Shown here piece by piece: positions 29,742 to 40,800 of a DNA stretch of 64,000 nucleotides. A model generated the notes under the pieces. That model did not search any database and was not told the DNA's origin. It saw only the letters and a program-made list of their open reading frames with translations. This DNA comes from Salmonella enterica subsp. enterica serovar Typhimurium str. LT2 (GTDB taxonomy: Bacteria > Pseudomonadota > Gammaproteobacteria > Enterobacterales > Enterobacteriaceae), in assembly GCF_000006945.2 (NCBI RefSeq), contig NC_003197.2:2604001-2668000 (forward strand), read 5' to 3'. The translations under genes were made by a program, and so were the position numbers. How positions within the stretch are numbered: position 1 is the first letter of the stretch; every line of letters starts with the position of its first letter.

Positions 29742-30401
29742 TTTTTAAATTTCCCTTTAATAACGTTCACGAAGCAAACTGGATTTTGATTGGGCTGCAA
29801 ATAGCCTTTAAATGCTACATTATCAATGAGTTAAATAATAAATAACAAAAATACAGCTCTATGAATGGTTGCAATCACCTGAAACAATATATTATCCAAG
29901 CCAAATTATTAACTAATTTCAAGGCTTATTTCAATGCCAGGTCAATTTCTGGTTGATTTATAATTGATATAAATACATTCATCCATTTAATAAATATTTA
30001 TATCGTGAATAACATTTAATAACTTCATATATTGAAATAAATAAATGCGTGAAACAAAAAGGTGTGATTATCATGCGACACCTGGCGTTATTTTAAATAT
30101 ACTCGTCATACTTCAAGTTGCATGTGCTGCGGCTGCGTTCCCTCACCCCAGTCACTTACTTTAGTAAGCTCCCGGGGATTCGCTCGCTTGCCGCCTTCCT
30201 GCAACTCGAATTATTTAGAGTATATACGTAGCGCCAGATGCCGGGTTGCAGAAGGGAGACGGCGCTTTTACACACGCGTGGCAAACGGTGGTGACGCCAA
30301 TTAGCAGAACATATACTTTTCAATGAATGCTACTTTCACTTTTTCATGAAGCTCAATTGAACGTGAAAAGCAGATTATTTTCGTGCCAGACGCATAATAC
30401 G
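29742..30401. promoter_or_regulatory. shdA leader / ratB-shdA intergenic region
   Basis: This 660-bp gap has no credible gene. The part nearest shdA (29742-30095) is markedly AT-rich and probably holds the shdA promoter; such a tract is a typical H-NS target. An ERIC element fills 30099-30225. The rest (30226-30401) is featureless apart from short inverted repeats after the ratB stop. I could not assign a single -10/-35 pair with confidence. Confidence 0.6.
30099..30225. repeat. ERIC (IRU) element
   Basis: The 127-bp segment has the ERIC core, with CCCCAGTCACTTACTT followed by AGTAAGCTCCCGGGGATTC, and terminal inverted repeats TATACTC/GAGTATA. A short plus-strand frame here is simply the element read through. 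Confidence 0.9.
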
Positions 30402-33400
30402 TTACTCCACGCACGTCGCATAACCCGCTGAGCCTGCCGGCTTAATGGCGCAGTTTTGACTCTTGGTATTCTCATCTACGCCGCAATACATGCCGCCGCT
30501 TGAGGTTGATTTAGATAAATAGGGATAGCCCTGCGTCGGCCAGCCTAACGAGCTAATTGAATGATACAGCGTCAACAGGTCGTTATTATCCGGTGCTTTG
30601 CTAAGGCTACCGCACTGTTTGGCAATATCCCATTTCGTGTTGTCCACCGTATGCGCCATCGCCCAGTACTCGTTATTTGCATGCACTCCGTTGGTAAATA
30701 CTGGCGTTACGCCTGACAGCATCTCAGCCTGAAGCCACGGACGATGCAGCGTTTTTCCGTTGACGGATGTCGTATCCGACATATTTCCCCAGAACAACGC
30801 TTTATCCGTATCCGGGCTGGTAAGTACCATAAAAATCACATCCAGCGATGCGTGAAGAGTCGTATTGTCCGTCACTTTCACCGTGAGTGGCGTTTTCAAC
30901 CCCAGGCTTTTATCCTGATTAAGCGTAAACGTTGCCGTACCGTCGCTGCCGGTAGTGCCGGTAAAGACAATCCCGGTGGTGGTCATACTTTGGCTGGCGC
31001 TTGCGGGAGTCAGCTCTTTAAGCATGAGATCGTCTGCTCCGGCATCCGCTGCCACGTCGCCATCCGTTATCACCATACCTGCCCGATTTTTCGAATCGCC
31101 ACGTGACAACGTAAAACCGACGTTGGCGACCGGGTTACCGCTGCTATCTTTTACCGTCACCGTTAACGGCATCGCGCTTCCCTTCGCCACTACCGCCGCA
31201 TTTTTCGCGCTGTCCATCGCCGTCGAGGTCAGCGTAATACTGGCAGGAGTAGAAGTACGCGGCTCGACCAGACACACCTGAGCGCCGGTGGCAGTCGATG
31301 AACTGGCGGTGCCCTTACCGCCGCTATTCAGGTTTATAAATTGGTAATATCCGGTATTCGGCGCACGATCCGCCGCCCACCAGGATTTGTTCCCCGCCAC
31401 CGGCCAGCCGTAATTTGTACCGATTGCGCCGTTAGGATTGTCGCTATACAACGTTTGCAGATCGCCCGACAACGGCTGGTATTCCGCATCACAGCCGGTT
31501 GCGCCCGCTTTTTCAGTGTTCGCTGCGGTGACTAAGGGCCATGTTTCATTGTTAACCAGGTAAGTACCGCTATTCGACGTCATCTCCGCCGCCAGCAGCG
31601 GACGCCGGAACTTCACGCCCGCGCTGTTGGTTACGGTTTCCGGCATGTGTCCCCAGTATTTAGCTTTATCACTGTCCGGGCTGGTAATGACGGTGAAAAT
31701 GACGTCCATATCGCTAACTGTCAGCGGATCGTCGACAAGCATCGCCTGTAGCGGTGTTCTCAGGCCACGGGAATCATCCTGCGTCACTTCGAGTTGCGCT
31801 TTACCATCCTCATCCGTAATGCCATACCAATAACTTGTGCACGAAGATACCGTGCAGTTAAACGTCATTGAGCCCGTAGACGGCGCAACCGATGTGAGTA
31901 CCATGCCTCCGCCGGAACTGCCATCAACGACACCCGCCCGGTCTATCGAAAGCGTTCGTCCCAAACGGATAGCGGTATTGGGCTGCGGCGTGCCGGAACC
32001 ATCCCTCACAGTGACGGTCAACGGCAGGCTCTCGCCCTTCTTCGCCACTGGAGCGCCTTTATCCGCATCCATGTCGCTGGAGGTGAGTTCTATCGACAAG
32101 TCCCGGCGCTTTGCCAGACAAAGCTGCGCCGTGGCGGTATTGGCTTTGGTTGTCAGCGTATTATTATCGCTGAGTCTGACATACTGAAACTGACTGTCTG
32201 AGTGCGTGGCATCCGGTACTGAGTTACCCGCCCCCCAATATTTTCCTGATGCCACCGGTAGGCCAAGCGTTGTCGTGAGTGCGCCATTGGGATAATCGGT
32301 ATATAGCGTCTGTAAATCATTTACCGTCGGCAACCCCAGCCGATCGCACGGGCTGGCGGTGTCCTGATACATATTCGGATAACGGCTCCAGGTATACCAG
32401 GTCTCGTTATTTTCCGTATAACCCGACGTGTCCGCCGTTGAAGAAAGTTCAGCGCGCAGCAGCGGTCGCTTAAATTCAACCCCCTTACTGTTGGTAAAGG
32501 TTTCCGGCATATGGCCCCAGTATTTGGCCTTATCGCTGTCCGGGCTGGTCACTACGGTAAAGATTGCGTCTTTGCTGTCTGTCAGGTTGCTGCCGTCCAT
32601 CGTGGCGGCGCTGATAGTGGTTTTTAAACCGGCGGTACTGTCCTGCGCAAGGGTAAATGTCACCTGTCCCTGGGCATCAGTTTGCGCATACAGATATTTC
32701 GCCGAGGTATCCAGCAGGTATGTCGCCAGGCCGGACGGCATCACATTACGCAGCGTAATATCGTCTGTGATGCTTGAGGACGATGTGGCGCTGTTGGCGC
32801 GATTGTACGAAGATCCGCGGCTGATTTTCACCATCACGTTTTTCATCGGCTGACCTGCGGCGTCTTTCACGTCGATGGTGGCGGCCATCTGCTCGCCCTT
32901 CTTCGCCTTTGCGCTTCCGGTGGTTTCATCCTGGCCTGCCAGCGTCAGCGTCAGGCTGGCGGCGGCGCTGCGCGGCGAGGCAAGACAGGTCTGCATGTAG
33001 TACATCGAGGTGCTGGTCGTCGTTTTGACATCATTGCCGTCGTTAAACAGGTTGACCGCCGCATAGAGCGACTTCGTGCCGTCTGACGATATCACGTAAT
33101 CCCCCGCCCACCAGTAGCGGCTGACGTTGTTGTTGCCTGAACTGGTCATCGGCCAGCCGTTACGGCTGCGCATGGCGTTATCCGGGTATGTCCCGTACAG
33201 TGTCTGGAGGTTGGCTACGGTCGGTAGCGTGTCGCGCCCACAGCCGCCACCGGTGCCGTTCCAGGCTTTATCGACGGTTATCATGCCCCAGGTTTCGCCT
33301 TTGTCGTAGTAGCCGTTGGCGATGGTCAGCGTTTTGCCGGGCGTAGCGCTAAACTCGCTGGCCAGCAGCGGACGCCTGTACGCCACGCCGCTGCTGTCGG

Positions 33401-36400
33401 TCAGCGTTTCCGCCATATGGCCCCAGTAGTTGGCCTTCGGCGTGTCCGGACTGGTGACCACGGTAAAGATGACCGGCAGCGGCGCGCTCGTTACGCCGTT
33501 GTGTTCTATCGCCGCCGTCAGCGGCGTTTTAAAGCCCGCGCCGCTGTCCTGGCTGATATTCAGCGTCAGTGTGCCGTCGGCGCCCGTGGCGGTGTAATAG
33601 TTAGCGCCGCTGCTACGCCCGTCGCTGTGGTTTATCTGTATATCCGCCGCCGCCGAGCTATTCACCTCCTGATTCGCGCGCCCGACGCTGTCGCCGCGCG
33701 TAAAGATAACCGGCGTGTCGGCGGCCGGGTTGCCCTGGGCATCCCGCGTGGTGATGATGACCGGGATGGTCTCGCCGACTTTCGCTTTGGCGAATCCGTC
33801 GCTGTCGTTATACACAGGCGAAGTGAGCGTTATCTGCGTCGCCGCCGGATGGGCGTTTTGCAGGCAGACAAAATAGAGTTGTTCATTCCACAATAGCGAA
33901 CCGACGCCGCCGTCGCGCAGATTAATCGACTTAACGTAGCGGTTTTGCGTACTCCGGCTCAAATCGGCGGTGCTGTCCTGGTAGTTTTTACCGTCCAGCG
34001 GCCAGCCCTGCTGCGTATTCATGGCGCCGCCGGGCCTGGCGTCGTACAGCGATTGCATATCGGCAAGGGTCGGCACGTATCCCGCGCCGCAGGCGTCGTT
34101 CGCCATTTCAAAATCGACGATTCCCCACGCTTCGTTGTTTTCCGTATTGTCGCCGTGGGTAACGCCGCTGGCGATTTCAGCCGATAACAGCGGGCGCTTA
34201 AACACCTCGCCGTTGGCCGCCGTCGTCGTTTCCGGCATATGGCCCCACATTTTGGCTTTGTCGCTGTCCGGGCTGGTGACCACGGTGAAAATAGTGTCGA
34301 TGCTGGCCGTCGCGCTGGCGTTGTCGTACAGCGCCGCCGTAATCGCGACTTTCGTCCCGTGGGTGTCCGGGCGGGTGACGTTGATGATTTTGCTGCCGTT
34401 TTCACCGGTCATGCCGCCGATTTTGGTGGCGGTGTCGTTGAGCGAATCGCCGTCGATCACCACCGCCGAGACGATGCCGTCGCCGCTACCGGCGATATGT
34501 TTCTCCCCCTGGCGGGTATAGCCGTCGCCGCGGCTTAACACGAACGGCGCTTGCGGCAGCGGATTGCCGCTGGCGTCTTTTACCGTCACTTTAAGCTGGA
34601 GCGTATCGCCCTTTTTCACCTTCACCGCGTGTTCGCTGTTTGCGTTATACCACAATGCCGCATCCACCGGCTCAATGGTGATAGACGCCGCCGTCGGATT
34701 TTTGCTGACCAGACAGCTCACGTAGTCCGACGCATCGCCGGAAGCGGTATAGCCGCCCGCAGCCAGTGATACCGCCTGCCATGTAGCGGCGCTGGCGAAG
34801 GTGGATGACCAGTAGTCATACTCAGTCGGCCAGCCGGATACGGTGTGGATTTTATTGCCGTCGCTGGAGGCATACAGTGCGGCAAGCTGATCGGCGCGCG
34901 GCAGATGGCCGGCCTCGCAGCCCCCGGCGTTGGGGTTATTCAGCGCGTCGGCGTGGCTGACACGCGCCCAGGTTTCGTTATCCTGCTCCTGGGTACGGGT
35001 GGCGGCAGTCGCTTCCGCCGCCAGCTTTGGCCGCTGGAATTTCATATCACCCACGGTGAGCGTGTCCGCCATATGACCCCACATCTGCGCCTCCGGCGTA
35101 TCGGGGCTGGTGGCAACGGTAAATTTCACGCTGCGGTTGACGGGCGTGGTAATCAGTGAGTTGACCGGCAGTACGCTCAGCGGCGTCAGCAAGCCCACGC
35201 CCTGCGGCTGTTCAATCACCAGCGTGGCGTTGCCCTCGGCATCGGTCATGCCCTGGTACGTCATCGACGCCTGGGAAGAGCCGAAAGGCGTTCCGCCCAT
35301 CACCAGCGTTCCGTCGCTGGGATCGGTAAAGCCCGTGGTGGCGTTGTCGCGATTTTTGCCGTGCGACATGGTGACGGTAAAGCTGGCGTTAGGCACGCTT
35401 AACCCATTCAGCGCATTGACGGAATGGACGTTCATCGTGATTTGTTCGCCGACTTTGGCTACCGCATTGCGTAACGACTCATCGCCATTAAAGTAAACGT
35501 CCAGACTGGTCACCAACTCATTGCCGGAGCAGGAGAGATAGTTCGGTTCGGTGCCGCTGAACGTGCTGTCCGCACCGGTCGCCAGGTTGACGTGCGCGGT
35601 GGTGGAACCATCAGTATCCGCCGCGATATAGCTGTGTTTCTGCGTCGGCCAGCCGTAGGTCGTTTCCATCGCGTTGCCGGAATGGGCCTGATACAGCGTA
35701 TCCAGCAACAGTTGCCCCGGCACCTGGCCGGTACCGCACTGGTTCGTCGCCGCCGTTACCGAGTTAAACGTCGCCCAGTATTCGTTATTCTCAAATTCGG
35801 AACCGGTATCCTGCGCGGCTTCGTCCGCCAGCAGCGGGCGTTTGTAGATATTGCCCGCTTCCACCACGCCCTGCATATGGCCCCACATGCGCGCCTGCGC
35901 CACGTCCGGGCTGGTGACGACGGTAAAAATCACGTTCTGCGTCGCTTCCGTGCCGTCGAACAGCACCACGCGCACCGGGGTTAATACGCCCGCCCCCTTG
36001 TCCTGAGTCAACACCAGCGAGAACTGACCGTTGGCGTCGGTGACGCCGTGATAGTGACCGTCGCTGCCTTCCAGATTGGTGATAATTACCGGATCATCCG
36101 TCCACTGATGCCCGCTATCAATATCGGCGTTCTTTTGATTCTGGCGATTTTGCTCGTCGCCCAGGTAGACGTTAAAGTAGCGATAAGGCAGCGGTTTATT
36201 GGTGGCGCTGTCGGTGACGGTGATCTTCATGTTGATCTCTTCGCCCACCTTCACTTTCGCCGCGTTGACCGTTGAATCAAAATTATCGGCGCTAATCACT
36301 AATTTCGGCGTGACCGCAGGCGGGGCTTTATCCACGCAGCTAACCAGCGATTGCGTGGCGTCCGGCATCTGCGTAAGGGCGCGGCTGCGCATATCAATGC

Positions 36401-37709
36401 TGATATGGTCAGTGGCAGTCGATCCCTGGGAGGAGGACCAGTACTCTTCGTCACCGGATGTCAGCCCTACCGGCCAGCCGAGGGTGGTGGCCAGATCGCC
36501 GCGCGCAATTTTTAACCCTTCCAGTTGGCGTGCATCCGGCAGAATATCGCAGTGCGCGTCGGCGTGGCCCCAGTTGAACTGCGCCCAGGTTTCATTGTTG
36601 ATGCTGGCGGTGCGGTCTTCACTGTCGGTTTCCGCCGCCAGTTTGGGGCGGTAAAAGGTGTAGCTTGCGCCGTCCACCGTGGCGGTGGACGTCTCTGCCA
36701 TATGACCGTACATGTTGGCGCTGCTGCTGTCCGGGCTGGTGAGGGTGGTAAAAATCACGTCCACGCTGGCTTTCAGCGCTGGCGCGCTCGACGGGTGCGC
36801 TATCAGCGGCGTTTTAACGCCCGGGCCGTTCGCCTGGGTGACGACCACGGTCGCCACGCCCTCGGCGTTGGTCGTACCGTGATATTCCGTGGCGGTGGTG
36901 GTCAGTTCGGTGTTGCCGACGCGCACCGGCGCGGCATTGTTTACCACGCCCTGGCGGTTTTGCGCGTCGCCGCGGGTAATCACGAAATCAACGTTGCCCT
37001 CCGGTTCGCCGCCGCAGTCTTTGGTCGTTACCGTCAGCATGATGCTTTCGCCCGCTTTGACCTTCGCGGCGTTGAGCGACTCATCCAGATGATCGGCGGC
37101 GAGCGTTACCGGGTCGCCCACGGCGGGCGCGATATCCACGGCAAACTTTTGATCAAGCACTTCGACCGCCGTGTTATAAGGCACGCCGGTGCGGGTAAGC
37201 AACCACAGCGGCGGTATGGCGGTTGAGGTATCCAGTTGCGACCAGACCACCAGATGGCGGCCCGCCAGATTCTGCGCGCAGAAACTTATATTGCTGACGG
37301 GTTGTGGATCAAGCGGCGTGTCCGGCGTGGCGGCGTCGGCCCACACCAGCGTAACGGCGGGCGCGCGTTCAGCCTGCCAGGCCAGCGGCGGCACGGCGAA
37401 GATATCGCCTTCGGTGTCGTGCGGATTGGTTAAGGTCAGCGCGCTGCCGACATCACTGGTGCTGAACTGGCTGGGCTTCGCGGAGTAGTCAACAGGATTC
37501 GCCGCATCAGAGCGCAACTGCACGCTGCCCTGATATACCGGGATCGTTACACTGTCGGCCTGAGGCGGAGTGCCATTAATAGCCGCAGTTTGCTCAGTGA
37601 GTTCCTGCCATGCGCCGCTGCTTCGCACGGCCTGCGCGAAGAAAGGCGTTAAACTGAGGGCGCATAGCAGCAGCCAGGGTAAAAAACCGACACACTTTTT
37701 CGATTTCAC
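30402..37709 (-). CDS. ratB: RatB giant modular Ig/lectin-like exported protein
   Basis: A 2435-residue exported protein needed for caecal colonisation and shedding in mice. A Sec signal peptide (KSKKCVGF, hydrophobic to FFAQA, about residue 27) precedes an N-terminal domain with GAWQELTEQTAAINGTPP and HDTEGD. Eight modules of roughly 230-290 residues follow. Each has an Ig-like half (VKxGE...LTVTVKD..., Salmonella repeat DUF824) and a half beginning TSPD...xWGHM with conserved Cys, GWP and C residues (DUF823, C-type-lectin-like). There is no beta-barrel. I chose the GTG at 37709 with AGGT upstream; a TTG at 37760 would add 17 residues before the signal. It is a paralogue of ratA. Confidence 0.85.
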   Translation of the reverse strand: MKSKKCVGFLPWLLLCALSLTPFFAQAVRSSGAWQELTEQTAAINGTPPQADSVTIPVYQGSVQLRSDAANPVDYSAKPSQFSTSDVGSALTLTNPHDTEGDIFAVPPLAWQAERAPAVTLVWADAATPDTPLDPQPVSNISFCAQNLAGRHLVVWSQLDTSTAIPPLWLLTRTGVPYNTAVEVLDQKFAVDIAPAVGDPVTLAADHLDESLNAAKVKAGESIMLTVTTKDCGGEPEGNVDFVITRGDAQNRQGVVNNAAPVRVGNTELTTTATEYHGTTNAEGVATVVVTQANGPGVKTPLIAHPSSAPALKASVDVIFTTLTSPDSSSANMYGHMAETSTATVDGASYTFYRPKLAAETDSEDRTASINNETWAQFNWGHADAHCDILPDARQLEGLKIARGDLATTLGWPVGLTSGDEEYWSSSQGSTATDHISIDMRSRALTQMPDATQSLVSCVDKAPPAVTPKLVISADNFDSTVNAAKVKVGEEINMKITVTDSATNKPLPYRYFNVYLGDEQNRQNQKNADIDSGHQWTDDPVIITNLEGSDGHYHGVTDANGQFSLVLTQDKGAGVLTPVRVVLFDGTEATQNVIFTVVTSPDVAQARMWGHMQGVVEAGNIYKRPLLADEAAQDTGSEFENNEYWATFNSVTAATNQCGTGQVPGQLLLDTLYQAHSGNAMETTYGWPTQKHSYIAADTDGSTTAHVNLATGADSTFSGTEPNYLSCSGNELVTSLDVYFNGDESLRNAVAKVGEQITMNVHSVNALNGLSVPNASFTVTMSHGKNRDNATTGFTDPSDGTLVMGGTPFGSSQASMTYQGMTDAEGNATLVIEQPQGVGLLTPLSVLPVNSLITTPVNRSVKFTVATSPDTPEAQMWGHMADTLTVGDMKFQRPKLAAEATAATRTQEQDNETWARVSHADALNNPNAGGCEAGHLPRADQLAALYASSDGNKIHTVSGWPTEYDYWSSTFASAATWQAVSLAAGGYTASGDASDYVSCLVSKNPTAASITIEPVDAALWYNANSEHAVKVKKGDTLQLKVTVKDASGNPLPQAPFVLSRGDGYTRQGEKHIAGSGDGIVSAVVIDGDSLNDTATKIGGMTGENGSKIINVTRPDTHGTKVAITAALYDNASATASIDTIFTVVTSPDSDKAKMWGHMPETTTAANGEVFKRPLLSAEIASGVTHGDNTENNEAWGIVDFEMANDACGAGYVPTLADMQSLYDARPGGAMNTQQGWPLDGKNYQDSTADLSRSTQNRYVKSINLRDGGVGSLLWNEQLYFVCLQNAHPAATQITLTSPVYNDSDGFAKAKVGETIPVIITTRDAQGNPAADTPVIFTRGDSVGRANQEVNSSAAADIQINHSDGRSSGANYYTATGADGTLTLNISQDSGAGFKTPLTAAIEHNGVTSAPLPVIFTVVTSPDTPKANYWGHMAETLTDSSGVAYRRPLLASEFSATPGKTLTIANGYYDKGETWGMITVDKAWNGTGGGCGRDTLPTVANLQTLYGTYPDNAMRSRNGWPMTSSGNNNVSRYWWAGDYVISSDGTKSLYAAVNLFNDGNDVKTTTSTSMYYMQTCLASPRSAAASLTLTLAGQDETTGSAKAKKGEQMAATIDVKDAAGQPMKNVMVKISRGSSYNRANSATSSSSITDDITLRNVMPSGLATYLLDTSAKYLYAQTDAQGQVTFTLAQDSTAGLKTTISAATMDGSNLTDSKDAIFTVVTSPDSDKAKYWGHMPETFTNSKGVEFKRPLLRAELSSTADTSGYTENNETWYTWSRYPNMYQDTASPCDRLGLPTVNDLQTLYTDYPNGALTTTLGLPVASGKYWGAGNSVPDATHSDSQFQYVRLSDNNTLTTKANTATAQLCLAKRRDLSIELTSSDMDADKGAPVAKKGESLPLTVTVRDGSGTPQPNTAIRLGRTLSIDRAGVVDGSSGGGMVLTSVAPSTGSMTFNCTVSSCTSYWYGITDEDGKAQLEVTQDDSRGLRTPLQAMLVDDPLTVSDMDVIFTVITSPDSDKAKYWGHMPETVTNSAGVKFRRPLLAAEMTSNSGTYLVNNETWPLVTAANTEKAGATGCDAEYQPLSGDLQTLYSDNPNGAIGTNYGWPVAGNKSWWAADRAPNTGYYQFINLNSGGKGTASSSTATGAQVCLVEPRTSTPASITLTSTAMDSAKNAAVVAKGSAMPLTVTVKDSSGNPVANVGFTLSRGDSKNRAGMVITDGDVAADAGADDLMLKELTPASASQSMTTTGIVFTGTTGSDGTATFTLNQDKSLGLKTPLTVKVTDNTTLHASLDVIFMVLTSPDTDKALFWGNMSDTTSVNGKTLHRPWLQAEMLSGVTPVFTNGVHANNEYWAMAHTVDNTKWDIAKQCGSLSKAPDNNDLLTLYHSISSLGWPTQGYPYLSKSTSSGGMYCGVDENTKSQNCAIKPAGSAGYATCVE

Positions 37710-37874
37710 TGACGTACCTGAGAAAAGTCCATTTCGTTGCAGTTCATTCCATGAATACAAAAACGTAAAAATACATCGCTACCGGAACAGCGCCAGCTAC
37801 AAGGGATACCCAGGTTGGGCGCCGCAAAGCGTCACCCAACATTCAAACGCGCTCCCGGCCCCATTCCCCATTCA

Positions 37875-40800
37875 CTACGGCACCCGGCACGAGCCTAAGC
37901 CCGAGGTCGTCGCTTTTTCACGAGTACAGGTTGTCTGGCCGGTCGTTTCGTTAAATGAACAGTAGTACTTATTGCTTTGACCTTCATCTTGCGACACATA
38001 GTCCCAGGATGATGTCGTCGGCCATTGCAACGTGCCGATAACGCTCTGCAACGCTTTCAGATCGTCCAGCGAGGCTATATTTTCCTGCGATCCGCAAAGA
38101 TGCGTCAACGACGTTTCCACGTGTTCGGACTGATAATAATAGTTCGTCCCCCAGAATTCATTATTAAACGGCCAGGTATCCCGGGGCGCGGCAGAGAGCT
38201 CGGCTTTCAGGTACGGGCGGCGCAGCGTAACGCCGTTCACCTGCACGGTATCCGGCATATGACCCCAGTATGACGCATACGGCGTATCCGGGCTGGTTTG
38301 TACCGTAAAGATTGCATCTACGCTCGCCGCCTCATCAAATTGATTCGCAAGCGCCGCCGTGACAGACGTTTTTAACCCCAGCGATTTATCCTGAGTTAAC
38401 GTAAACCGCAACTTACCGTCATCGCCGGTGAAGCCAGACCATTTTGTGCTGAGGCCATTCTGGTTATTAAACGCCACTGCCGTACCCGCAGGTGCAACCG
38501 GCGCCAGCATCATATTCGCCGGCGAAGTTGTAAACGGAACCGGCTCGCCAATCACGCCTGGTTCAATGTATTGCTTATCCACCGCACCGCGCGAATAAGC
38601 GTAATCACGCGTCAACAGTACGGCCACCCCGGCCTGCGGCTGCCCGGCGTCGTTAGTCACCGTTACCGTCATCGGTATCGTTTCGCCTTTTTTCGCCACG
38701 GCCGCCGATTTATCGGCGTTCCATGCGTCGGAAGAGAGCGCGATATTCAGCCCGCTGCGCGATGTTGTCAGGCAGAGTTGTAAGTAGTAGTTACCCGGGT
38801 TTTCCGACATGCTGTAGTTTTTCCCCGTCTTGAGATCTTTATACTGCCAGTAAAGGGTTGAGCCTTTCAGCAGGCTATCCCCCGCCCACCACCGCTTCCC
38901 GACGGGCAATCCAATATCGGTCGCCACCTTGCCGCTTGGGTGATCGTTGTACAGCGCAGTGAAATCATCTATCGCAGCCATCTGGTTCATCGGACATCCG
39001 CCGTAATTACCGGTATTAAAACTATTCACCATGATCCAGTTTTCATTGGTTTCGAAATAGGTATCCGTGTGCGCCTCCGATGAGGGCTCGCCTGCCACCA
39101 GCGGGCGCTTAAACTCCGCACCGTTGCTGGCGGTGAAGGTCTCCGGCATATGGCCGTACATGTTGGCCTTGTCGCTGTCCGGGCTGGTGAGGACGGTGAA
39201 CACCACCGGCAGCGATGAGGTCGCCGTCGGCGTATCGTTCAGATTCGCGGTCAGCTGGTTTTTCAACCCTATGCCGCCGGGTTCGGCAAGCGTCAGGGCC
39301 AGCGTACCATCCGCGCCGGTGGCGCCGGTCAGAACCGATGTGGCATAGTAAAACTGTTGCTGCGCACCGGTGAGCGGCGTCACCGTCATGTTGGTGCCGT
39401 TAGTGGCTACAAATTTATTATAGTCAGGGTTGCGCGCCTTCCCGGCGTCACGTTTAAGCGAAAAAGTCGCATAAGGCACCGGGTTGCCCATCGCATCGGT
39501 AGTGGTGATGAGTAGCGGGATCGACTCGCTGTTTTTCGCCTTCACCGCCTGAATAGCGTCATCCATCGCCTGCGGGGAGGTGAGGGTAATCTGCGTGGCC
39601 TGCGGCAGCGGCGTCGTGGCGCAAATTTGATACTGCCAGGCAGTGCTGGTCGCGCTGTTTTCTGACCGACGCGAACCATCAGCCAGATCGACTGCGTAAT
39701 AGAAGTCAAGTTTTGCCCCGCTGGAAAATGACGTCGAGTTCGATCCGCTCCAGTAAGAATAGTAGACCGGCCAGCCCTGGGCGGTATTTATCGTTCGGCT
39801 CGGGTATTTGCTGTAGAGCGAATCCAGCGCCTCAACGGCAGGGTAATAGCCCGCCGCGCAACGGGCCGGATTGGCCCCTTCACTGGCTGGCCCATGAAAA
39901 ACCGCCCAGGTTTCGTTGGTTTCTTGCTTAGACGCAGTATTGTCCGTACTGGACAGCTCAGCGTACAGCAGCGGGCGCTGGTACACCGCGCCATCCGCCG
40001 CCGTCAGCGATGGCGCCATATGCCCCCACATGCGGGCAACGCTGACATCCGGGCTGGTGACGACGGTAAAGATAGTGTCGATGCTGGCACTCACGGCGGC
40101 ATTTTCATACAGCGTCGCGTTAATCGCGGTGCGGGTGCCGTGGGTGTCCGGGCGGGTGACGCTGATGATACGGGTGCCGTCAGTGCCGGTCTGCGACCCC
40201 ATTTTGGTGGTGGTCCATGCCAGCGATTCGCCGTCGATCACCACGGGCGTCACGATGCCTTGCAGATCGTCACCGTCCTGAGCGGTATACTTTTCGCCCC
40301 GGCGATCGTAACCGTCGCCGCGGGTGAGCACAAACGGCGCTTCCGGGATCGGGTTGCCGCTGACGTCCTTCACCGTCACCTTGAGCTGCATCGTCTCGCC
40401 CTTTTTCACTTTGACCGCGTGGACGTCGCTGCCGTCGTACCACTGCGACGGATTGACCGGTTCAATGGTGATGGACGCCGCCACCGGGTTATCGCTGGCC
40501 AGGCAGCTGGCGTAAATCGAGACGTTGCTGTTGGCAAATTCACTGCCGTTCGTCAGCGCGATCAGTTTCCAGGTGGTGGCGCTCTGGTAGGTGGACGACC
40601 AGTAGTTAAGATAGGTCGGCCAGCCCTGAATGCTGTGAATCTTGCCGCCGCTGTTGGCGTTATACAGCGCCTCAAGCTGGTCGATGCGCGGCAGGCGGTT
40701 CGCCGCGCAGCCGCCCGCATCCGGGTTGCCCACCGCGTCGCTATGGGCCACGCGCGCCCAGGTCTCATTGCTCTCGTCCTGGGTACGCAGCGGGTTGCTC

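Noticed and set aside
30122..30304. 60-codon plus-strand frame between ratB and shdA
   Set aside because: It is the ERIC element read through; no ribosome site or homology.
25797..37226. Many long plus-strand frames opposite shdA and ratB
   Set aside because: They follow the repeat periodicity of the minus-strand genes, have Arg/Val-rich compositions typical of antisense reading, and lack starts with ribosome sites.
37710..37760. Longer RatB start (TTG at 37760)
   Set aside because: It would bury the signal peptide behind 17 polar residues; the GTG at 37709 has a ribosome site and gives a standard signal peptide.
37811..37842. GTTGGG/CCCAAC inverted repeat between ratA and ratB as a terminator
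   Set aside because: The stem is short with a large loop and no T-run; a weak similarity to a repeat near 23460 is noted but not enough to call either.
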